Source: Pseudomonadota bacterium (GTDB lineage: Bacteria; Pseudomonadota; Alphaproteobacteria; Caulobacterales; Aquidulcibacteraceae). From it: 6,548 nt of DNA. Below, piece after piece: positions 1 to 4,803 of the stretch. The number at the start of each line of letters is the position of its first letter. Position 1 is the first letter of the stretch. The position numbers and the translations under genes were made by a program. The notes under the pieces are model-generated. The model had not been told where the DNA came from. It ran no database searches and saw only the letters and a program-made list of their open reading frames with translations. The stretch is from the NCBI GenBank assembly GCA_023461135.1, contig JAEWNX010000249.1:1-6548 (forward strand), written 5' to 3'.

Positions 1-115
1 AGCCTACCGCGATTACCGCAACGACGACCGGTACTATCGCGATGAAGACCTCTACGGCGGCCCGTACGAAGACGAGTATTACGAAGACGAAGACTATTAC
101 GGCGACGGCTACTAA
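1..115 (+). CDS. C-terminal tail of an unidentified protein rich in Tyr, Asp and Glu (5' end outside window)
   Basis: The frame starting at base 2 is open to a TAA at 113-115 and encodes the last 37 residues of a protein that begins outside the window. The tail is dominated by Tyr, Asp, Glu, Arg and Gly, with loosely repeated units such as YEDEYYEDEDYYGDGY at the very end. It has no hydrophobic stretch, so it is probably disordered and strongly acidic. Tails like this occur in small secreted or envelope proteins of alphaproteobacteria, but nothing here identifies a family, so no function is assigned. That the frame is real is supported by the strong intrinsic terminator 36 bp after the stop codon, on the same strand. 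Confidence 0.7.
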   Translation, partial: AYRDYRNDDRYYRDEDLYGGPYEDEYYEDEDYYGDGY

Positions 116-150
116 GCGCGGCGCCACGGAACTACCTCGTACGCAGTGAC

Positions 151-184
151 TCGCCCCGGCGCACAAACGCCGGGGCGATTTTTT
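151..184 (+). terminator. Strong intrinsic (rho-independent) terminator
   Basis: Arms TCGCCCCGGCG (151-161) and CGCCGGGGCGA (168-178) pair perfectly over 11 bp around the 6-base loop CACAAA. Six T residues follow at 179-184. This is a textbook plus-strand terminator. It ends the transcript of the Tyr/Asp-rich gene and insulates it from the cupin gene downstream. Confidence 0.93.
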
Positions 185-279
185 CTGGACGATCGAGCAA
201 GCAACCCAGCCAATTGGCGAACCCAGCGGCGCGCAAAGCTGTTAGCGTGCGCATGGGAGTGGTCGGCGCGAACAAGAAC

Positions 280-286
280 GGGGAGG
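280..286 (+). promoter_or_regulatory. Ribosome binding site of the interrupted cupin gene
   Basis: GGGGAGG lies 9 bases before the ATG at 296-298. It decides the start of the cupin reading frame. The longer open frame running upstream from 146 crosses the terminator stem and has no comparable site. Confidence 0.65.
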
Positions 287-295
287 CCGCACGCC

Positions 296-661
296 ATGAA
301 GCAAAGACTATCGGAACTGCCCACTCGTCTCGACGCCGGCGGCGTCTGCATCCAGGCTCAGGACTGGGGCGATCTAAATGTCGCGCGCATCCGGTTTCCA
401 GCCGGCGCGGATGCGGCGCCCTTGCTCGAAGGCCAGCCGCAGAACCTGTGCCAATGCCCGCATTGGGGCACTGTCGTGTAGGGTTCGATCCATGTGCGCT
501 ATGCCGACGGCAAAGAGGAAACCGTACGCGCAGGCGAGGCCTATTATTGGCCGCCGGGCCACACCGTGCGTGTCGATGAGGACTATGAGTCTGTGGAGTT
601 CAGCCCGAGCCGGCCTATGAACGACATCATCGCGCACTTGAAAGCGAAGATGGGCGTCTAG
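296..661 (+). pseudogene. Small cupin-domain protein, interrupted by an in-frame amber codon
   Basis: Read through, this frame gives a 121-codon single-domain cupin of unknown substrate. Codon 62 is TAG (479-481). Before the stop the protein has 61 residues ending in CQCPHWGTVV. After it the same frame continues for 59 sense codons with GSIHVRYADGKEE, then GEAYYWPPGHT, which fits cupin motif 2 (G-x5-P-x-G-H), and a C-terminal helix ending MGV. Both halves belong to one fold and neither is complete alone. In homologues as I remember them, a Lys or similar residue precedes the Gly ('CPHWGYVxKG'), so one AAG-to-TAG change would explain the stop. The start is the ATG at 296, with GGGGAGG 9 bases upstream. 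After the amber codon the next in-frame ATG lies near the C-terminus, so useful re-initiation is unlikely. The final TAG overlaps the stop of tlyA. Alternatives are amber suppression or a sequencing error. The cupin identity is fairly sure; the functional status is not. Confidence 0.75.
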
Positions 662-1377
662 CGGCGCAGATGCGCGAGAATCTCCAGATTGCCGTCGCCG
701 CCGCGGATGGGTGAGTCTGTTTGTGCGACGAGGCGGAACTCGACTTCGCCGTCGAGCGCACGCATCGCCGCTTCGCCGGCCTGGCGCGCATCCGACGCGG
801 GGAGCACACCACCCTTTCCCGGCCCAGCTTCGAACTGCGGCTTGATCAGCACGACGAGATCGGCGTGCGCCGCGGCGAGCGACAGCGGCGTCGCCAGCGC
901 CTTTGCCGCGCCGATAAAACTCACGTCGCAGACGATCAGCGTTGGCGGTTCCGGGATCAACGCGCGGGTGAGCGCGCGCGCATCGATGCGTTCCAGACTG
1001 ACGACGCGCGGATCGCCGCGCAGCGTCGGGTGCAACTGGCCCCGGCCAACATCGACCGCATAAACGCGCGCCGCGCCGCGCGAAAGCAGCACCTGCGTGA
1101 ATCCGCCCGTTGATGCGCCAACGTCCAGACCGACACGGCCCGCCGGATCGACGCCGAACACATCCAGCGCATGCGCCAGCTTCACCCCGCCGCGAGACAC
1201 CCACGGATGCGGCGCCGTCACATCGAGCGCCGCGCCTTCCGCGATCAAGTCGGACGGCTTCTCCACGCGCGCGCCGTCAGCGGTGACGCCGCCTGCCTCG
1301 ATCGCAGCCCGCGCTTTGGCGCGGCTCTCGGCAAGACCGCGCGCAACGAGCAGCAGATCGGCGCGTATGCGGGACAT
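658..1377 (-). CDS. tlyA: TlyA family rRNA (cytidine-2'-O)-methyltransferase / hemolysin A-like protein
   Basis: This encodes 239 residues, close to the family's usual length. Residues about 1-60 form an S4 RNA-binding domain (RADLLLVARGLAESRAKA, then an AGGVTADG turn). It is followed by the conserved linker VSRGGVKLAHALD and an FtsJ-like SAM-dependent methyltransferase domain. Motif I is DVGASTGGFT (85-94). The K-D-K-E catalytic set of 2'-O-ribose methyltransferases is visible as K66, D151 (DVSFI), K179 (KPQFE) and E232 (GGDGNLEIL). Characterised TlyA proteins methylate 16S and 23S rRNA 2'-O positions of cytidines; in mycobacteria this confers capreomycin sensitivity. The hemolysin label is historical. 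GAGAGG (1384-1389 on the plus strand) sits 6 bases before the ATG. The gene stands alone, convergent with the cupin gene and divergent from the amidase, with no dxs or xseB neighbour visible. The protein should be cytoplasmic. Confidence 0.93.
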   Translation of the reverse strand: MSRIRADLLLVARGLAESRAKARAAIEAGGVTADGARVEKPSDLIAEGAALDVTAPHPWVSRGGVKLAHALDVFGVDPAGRVGLDVGASTGGFTQVLLSRGAARVYAVDVGRGQLHPTLRGDPRVVSLERIDARALTRALIPEPPTLIVCDVSFIGAAKALATPLSLAAAHADLVVLIKPQFEAGPGKGGVLPASDARQAGEAAMRALDGEVEFRLVAQTDSPIRGGDGNLEILAHLRR

Positions 1378-1473
1378 AAGCTGCCTCTCCCCCCATCCTT
1401 ACGTGAAGGCAACCCCTTGCTCCTGAAGATCACACGCGCAAGGCTGCGCGCAGCGGATAGCGGGGGGACGTTC
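1378..1473. promoter_or_regulatory. Divergent intergenic region between tlyA and the amidase gene
   Basis: These 96 bp must carry the promoters of both divergent genes unless they lie inside coding sequence. I see no convincing -35/-10 pair. There are two modest inverted repeats: CCTT (1397-1400) with AAGG (1406-1409), and CCTTGC (1415-1420) with GCAAGG (1438-1443). Either could be an operator or chance. The outer edges hold the two ribosome binding sites: CCTCTC at 1384-1389, read as GAGAGG on the minus strand, and a G-run at 1462-1467. Confidence 0.45.
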
Positions 1474-2979
1474 ATGAGAGTTTCACGTCGCGCGTTGATG
1501 GCGAATGCGGTCGCGCTGAGCAGCCTGGCCGGCGCGTGCGCGACGTTGGGCAATCCAACGCCCCAAGCTTCATCCGACTCACGCGATGCTCTGGGCGATC
1601 TCGACGCGACCGGCCTTGCCGCGCGCATCCGCGCGCGCGAGATCACGGCGCAGGAGGCGCTCGACGCCGCGATCGCGCGCGCCGAACGCGTGAACCCGCA
1701 ACTCAATTTCATAGCCACGCCCGCGTACGACTACGCGCGCGCGCACCTGCCGCAACGCTTTGGCGGCCCATTCGCCGGCGTGCCGACGCTGATCAAGGAT
1801 CTGATGCCGGTGATCGGCGTGCCGACCAAGTACGGCAGCCGCGCGTTCGCCAACAATGTGCCCACCGAACAGCCGCCCTACATGGACGCGCTGCTCGCCG
1901 CCGGCCTCGTCCCCTTCGGCAAATCGACAACGCCGGAATTCGGTCTCACCGCGACGACGGAGCCGCTGCTGGGCGGCGTCACGCGCAATCCGTGGGACAC
2001 CTCGCGCTCCAGCGGCGGTTCGTCCGGCGGCGCGGCAGTGGCTGTCGCGGCGCGCGTCGTGCCGATTGCACATGCGAGCGATGGCGGCGGCTCGATCCGC
2101 ATTCCCGCGTCGTGCAACGGGCTCGTGGGCCTCAAAGCATCGCGCGGGCGCAGCGTCGCCGGAGGACGTCCGGAATCCGGCATCGACATTTCCGTCAATG
2201 GCTGCGTCAGCCGCAGCGTGCGCGATACTGCGGCGTGGCTGGCGGCGACTGAACAATCGGGCGCAAGCGCCACCTTCCCCGCAATCGGCGTCGTTACGGG
2301 CCCCAGCACGCAGCGCCTGCGCATTCGCATCGACATCCCGAACGCGCTCGGCAATGAGCCGGACCCGGAAGTGCGCGCCGCTGTCGAAGCGGCCGCCGCG
2401 CTCTGCCGGAGGCTCGGCCACGACGTGCGCGAAGGACGCCCCGAGATTGATGGCCGCCAATTCTCCGCCGATTTCATCCTCCTGTGGGCCGCCGGCGCGG
2501 CGGAGGTCGTCGCGCTCGTGCAGAGCCAAGCCCCCGCCGGCGCGCCGCTCGATCAATTGCTCGAACCGCTGACACTCGACCTCGCCGCGCACTATCAGCA
2601 GCAGGGTCAAACCGCGCTCGGAGCGGCCATCGTCCGCCTGCGCGAGGTCGAAGCGCGCTACGCACACTTCTTCACAGACGCCGACGTGTACCTGACGCCG
2701 GTGCTGGCCAAGCCGCCCGTGCCGCTCGGCCAGATCGCCGGATCGCTCGGCATGGCGGCCTTCGCCACGCTCACCGATTACGTCGGCTACACGCCGCTGG
2801 AGAACGTCGCCGGCGCGCCCGCCATAAGCCTGCCGCTGGGCTGGTCCTCGACCGGGCTGCCGATCGGCGTGCATTTCGCGACCGCCAAGGGCCAGGAACG
2901 GCGCCTGTTGGAACTCGCGTACGAGCTGGAACAGGCCCAGCCCTGGGCCGCGCGCAAGCCGGCCATTAACGCGGGCTGA
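1474..2979 (+). CDS. Tat-exported amidase-signature family hydrolase
   Basis: This encodes 501 residues of an amidase-signature (AS) enzyme, which hydrolyses amide bonds with a Ser-cisSer-Lys triad. The triad is intact: K108 (TLIKDL), S183 (SSGGSSGGAA, the cis-Ser) and nucleophile S207 (SDGGGSIRIPA). The 24-residue spacing of the two serines is the family value. The N-terminus MRVSRRALMANAVALSSLAG has a twin-arginine motif (SRRALM) and a hydrophobic core, with ACA near residue 23 as a possible signal peptidase I site. A cysteine is present there, but the residues before it fit a lipobox poorly. The enzyme is therefore probably periplasmic. The open frame extends back to 1171, but that part is the antisense of tlyA. 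The ATG at 1474 follows a G-rich ribosome binding site and begins the signal peptide. The overall layout resembles the cyclic-dimer hydrolase (NylA)/GatA-like branch. No GatB or GatC gene is nearby, so a tRNA amidotransferase role is unlikely. The substrate cannot be read from the sequence. Confidence 0.92.
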   Translation: MRVSRRALMANAVALSSLAGACATLGNPTPQASSDSRDALGDLDATGLAARIRAREITAQEALDAAIARAERVNPQLNFIATPAYDYARAHLPQRFGGPFAGVPTLIKDLMPVIGVPTKYGSRAFANNVPTEQPPYMDALLAAGLVPFGKSTTPEFGLTATTEPLLGGVTRNPWDTSRSSGGSSGGAAVAVAARVVPIAHASDGGGSIRIPASCNGLVGLKASRGRSVAGGRPESGIDISVNGCVSRSVRDTAAWLAATEQSGASATFPAIGVVTGPSTQRLRIRIDIPNALGNEPDPEVRAAVEAAAALCRRLGHDVREGRPEIDGRQFSADFILLWAAGAAEVVALVQSQAPAGAPLDQLLEPLTLDLAAHYQQQGQTALGAAIVRLREVEARYAHFFTDADVYLTPVLAKPPVPLGQIAGSLGMAAFATLTDYVGYTPLENVAGAPAISLPLGWSSTGLPIGVHFATAKGQERRLLELAYELEQAQPWAARKPAINAG

Positions 2980-3026
2980 AAACCTGTTCCATACTGCCGC
3001 CCCGTTTGGCAGATAGCGGGTGGCCC

Positions 3027-3428
3027 ATGTGGATTCGCGCCCTTGCCTGCGCTGTGCTGCTCGCCGCCACGACGGCGGCGCCCGCCAGCGCGCAACAACA
3101 GCCGCAGCCGCAACAGCCGCCTGCGCGCGGCGAGGATTGGTATCGCGGCCAACTGGTTGAGCTTTCCGAGGTGCTCGGCGGCTCGCACTATCTGCGCATC
3201 CTCTGCGACGGGCGCGGCGATCAGCGCTGGCGCGACTACATGCGCGGCGTGATCGAGCGCGAACCGCAATACAACGCCGTGCTCGTCGAAGGCTTTAACC
3301 GCGGCTATCGCACCGAAGAGGCGCGCTTCCCCACCTGCGACGCGACCACGCGGCAGATGGAGGCTGAACTGCGCGCGCGCGGGCTTCGCATCGCCCAGGC
3401 GCTCAGCGCGCGCCACACGGCCAATTGA
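3027..3428 (+). CDS. Secreted DUF2385 / TIGR02301 family protein
   Basis: This encodes 133 residues. The first 22 (MWIRALACAVLLAATTAAPASA) form a classic Sec signal peptide with an ASA cleavage site, so the mature protein is periplasmic. After a Gln/Pro-rich linker (23-33), the domain runs from WYRGQLVELSEVLGGSHYLRILC to the C-terminus. It matches my memory of the alphaproteobacterial TIGR02301/DUF2385 family: a helix with SEVLG-HYLR, a W-R-D-M segment, FNRGYR (90-95) and two conserved cysteines, C60 and C104, which could form a disulfide in the periplasm. The family's function is unknown. I chose the ATG at 3027; an in-frame TTG at 3006 would only add seven residues ahead of the signal peptide. 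The gene is 47 bp after the amidase and one base before the next gene, so the three are probably co-transcribed. Confidence 0.87.
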   Translation: MWIRALACAVLLAATTAAPASAQQQPQPQQPPARGEDWYRGQLVELSEVLGGSHYLRILCDGRGDQRWRDYMRGVIEREPQYNAVLVEGFNRGYRTEEARFPTCDATTRQMEAELRARGLRIAQALSARHTAN

Positions 3429-3429
3429 G

Positions 3430-3663
3430 ATGACCGACGAAGATCCCGAGAAGAAGGCGCGCGCACTCGAACTCATCCTCGACGCTTGGGACGAAGCGCT
3501 GGCCGAAGGGGTCGATGCGGAAGTCGTGGCGTCCGTCGCGATCTATGCGGCGATGGCCGATATGGTCGACCGTTTCGGCGAAGAAGCCGTCGCCGATTTT
3601 TGCGCCACGTTGCCCGAGCGCATCCGCAACGGCGAGTTCACGCTGCGCGCCAACGAACCCTAG
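3430..3663 (+). CDS. Small helical protein of unknown function, coupled to the DUF2385 gene
   Basis: This encodes 77 acidic, Ala/Glu-rich residues with no signal peptide or membrane segment, so the protein should be cytoplasmic. The pattern suggests two to three helices: KKARALELILDAWDEALAEG, then DAEVVASVAIYAAMADMVDR, then EEAVADFCATLPERIRNGEF. The closing LPERIRNGEFTL resembles small hypothetical proteins I associate with alphaproteobacteria, but no function is known to me. Its ATG lies one base after the TGA of the DUF2385 gene (TGAGATG), with no good ribosome binding site of its own, so translational coupling is likely. Its TAG stop overlaps the stop of the convergent HExxH gene in the shared CTAG at 3660-3663. 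Confidence 0.8.
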   Translation: MTDEDPEKKARALELILDAWDEALAEGVDAEVVASVAIYAAMADMVDRFGEEAVADFCATLPERIRNGEFTLRANEP

Positions 3664-4139
3664 GCGAAGCGGCTCGCCCACACGTCTTCGAGCCAGTGAT
3701 GCGGCGGGATCTGCGCCTCCGATCCGGAGCGCGCCAAAAACAAATGCCGCGCGATCTCGGCTTGGCGTTCGATATTGTAATGATTGAGCTTGGCGTCGGG
3801 TTTTGGTTCATAGGTGTAGGCAAGCTTGCCGAGCGCGCCCAGTTTGGCGCCCGCCAAAAAGACGCCGTGCGCAGCTTGCCACACGTGCATCAGTTCATGC
3901 ACGAGCCAGCCCTGCTCATCGAGCGGCGCTTCGGCAAAATCCCGCGCCGCGCGCCAGCGCGAAAAGACAATGGTCCGGCCCAGCGGCACCATCGCGCCAA
4001 AGCCGAGCGACGCCGCTTGCAGAACGCGCACGCGCGGCCAGTCGATCTCTTCATTGAACACGGCGCGGCCGAGCGCGATCTCGCCCGCCGTCAGCGGCCG
4101 CCATTGGCCCGGCTTCATGCGTTCGATCGGCTTGTTCAC
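3660..4139 (-). CDS. HExxH putative zinc metallopeptidase-like protein ('vgr-related' family)
   Basis: This encodes about 159 residues from a GTG start. The protein opens with RPLTAGEIALGRAVFNEEIDW, followed by a short beta-rich part (VPLGRTIVFS) and the zinc-binding motif HELMHVWQ (H81, E82, H85). Then come a hydrophobic helix (GVFLAGAKLGALGKLAY) and NIERQAEIARHLF, where E124 or E128 could be a third ligand. This layout matches small alphaproteobacterial proteins annotated as 'vgr-related', which share an HExxHxWQ motif with DUF4157/eCIS-core proteins. No type VI secretion gene is present here, so the name should not be taken as a function. There is no signal peptide. The start is uncertain: the GTG at 4139 has AGTAGG only 3 bases upstream, while the ATG at 4118 (152 residues) and the ATG at 4178 have no ribosome binding site. 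The frame continues open to 4460, but that part is antisense to the macro gene. Confidence 0.8.
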   Translation of the reverse strand: MNKPIERMKPGQWRPLTAGEIALGRAVFNEEIDWPRVRVLQAASLGFGAMVPLGRTIVFSRWRAARDFAEAPLDEQGWLVHELMHVWQAAHGVFLAGAKLGALGKLAYTYEPKPDAKLNHYNIERQAEIARHLFLARSGSEAQIPPHHWLEDVWASRFA

Positions 4140-4223
4140 ACGCCTACTATTGCGGCATCGCGCCGGACTCGGAAGCATGAAACGCGCAAACGCGGGCGCG
4201 ACAGCTTCGCTGAATTCGCGTAC

Positions 4224-4760
4224 ATGGTCGTCATGACCACGCCGTTCGAAATCGTGGTGGGCCGGATCGAGACGCTGGCCGTCGACGCCGTCGTCAACGC
4301 GGCCAACCGTCAACTTGCGCCGGGCAGCGGCGTGGACGGGGCGTTGCGCGACGCGGCCGGGCCGGAGCTGACCAAACACACGTCGCGCCTGCCAGGTCTG
4401 GACGTCGGCGAAGCCGTGATCACGCCCGGCTTTAAGCTGCCCGCGCGTTTCATCATCCACACCGCGGCCCCGATCTGGACCGTGCCGGGTCCCGAAGGCG
4501 AAAAAGTCAACGGCTTGGCGCGCTGCTATCTGTCGGCGATCAAGATGGCGGCGTCGCGCAAACTCAAATCGATCGCCTTCCCTTGCCTCGGCACCGGCAA
4601 TTTCGGCTGGCCGCGCGGTTTCGCGTGTGCGATCGCCATCGCCTCGTGCGAACAGGCGCTGGAAACCGCGCCCGATCTCAAGCGCGTCCTATTCTGCTGT
4701 TTCACCGAAGACGACGCCGCGATTTATCGCGCCGGCCTTGGCGCTGAAACGCCGAACTGA
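4224..4760 (+). CDS. Stand-alone macro-domain protein (probable ADP-ribose binding or ADP-ribosyl hydrolase, MacroD-like)
   Basis: This encodes 178 residues, essentially one macro domain. Recognisable motifs in order are: VDAVVNAANRQL (N25 and N28, the ADP-ribose-binding Asn region), PGSGVDGALRDAAGPEL (loop 1, with D38 in the position typical of MacroD/YmdB hydrolases), VGEAVITPGFKLPARFIIHTAAPIW, and CLGTGNFGWP (121-130, the phosphate-binding loop 2). Such proteins bind ADP-ribose and often remove mono-ADP-ribose from proteins or deacetylate O-acetyl-ADP-ribose. One oddity is that the usual G-D-I at the start of the domain is G-R-I here (R14), losing the Asp that contacts adenine in characterised macro domains. 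The start could be the ATG at 4224 or at 4233; neither has a clear ribosome binding site. The gene is alone: divergent from the HExxH gene and convergent with the amidohydrolase. Family assignment is firm; activity is inferred. Confidence 0.9.
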   Translation: MVVMTTPFEIVVGRIETLAVDAVVNAANRQLAPGSGVDGALRDAAGPELTKHTSRLPGLDVGEAVITPGFKLPARFIIHTAAPIWTVPGPEGEKVNGLARCYLSAIKMAASRKLKSIAFPCLGTGNFGWPRGFACAIAIASCEQALETAPDLKRVLFCCFTEDDAAIYRAGLGAETPN

Positions 4761-4777
4761 CTGGGACAATATGGACC

Positions 4778-4800
4778 GCCGGCGCCGTCGCCGGCATTTT
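4778..4800 (+). terminator. Hairpin with short T run after the macro-domain gene
   Basis: GCCGGCG (4778-4784) pairs with CGCCGGC (4789-4795) around the 4-base loop CCGT, followed by ATTTT. It begins 18 bases after the macro stop, and the T run is on the plus strand only. It therefore fits termination of the macro transcript rather than of the convergent amidohydrolase. The T run is short, so the terminator may be moderate. Confidence 0.65.
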
Positions 4801-4803
4801 CAG

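Noticed and set aside
146..295. Upstream extension of the cupin frame to an ATG at 146
   Set aside because: It would translate through the intrinsic terminator stem-loop and T run; the ATG at 296 has a proper ribosome binding site and fits the domain start.
1171..1473. Upstream extension of the amidase frame into tlyA
   Set aside because: This part is antisense to the conserved N-terminal half of TlyA; the ATG at 1474 begins a Tat signal peptide and follows a ribosome binding site.
1474..1560. Lipoprotein signal (lipobox) in the amidase N-terminus
   Set aside because: A Cys is present at residue 22, but the preceding residues are A-G-A rather than L-A/S-G/A; Tat export with AxA cleavage fits better, although lipidation is not excluded.
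1579..2874. Long minus-strand open frame (431 codons) opposite the amidase gene
   Set aside because: It is antisense to a gene with an intact catalytic triad, its translation is Arg/Gly/Ala-rich without recognisable motifs, and such frames are expected in GC-rich coding DNA.
2994..3012. Inverted repeat CTGCC / GGCAG between the amidase and the DUF2385 gene
   Set aside because: The stem is only 5 bp with a 9-base loop and no T run follows, so it is not a credible terminator; it is probably chance.
4140..4460. Upstream extension of the HExxH protein frame over the macro gene
   Set aside because: The added residues are antisense to the conserved macro NAAN region, have no recognisable similarity, and no ribosome binding site supports a start there.
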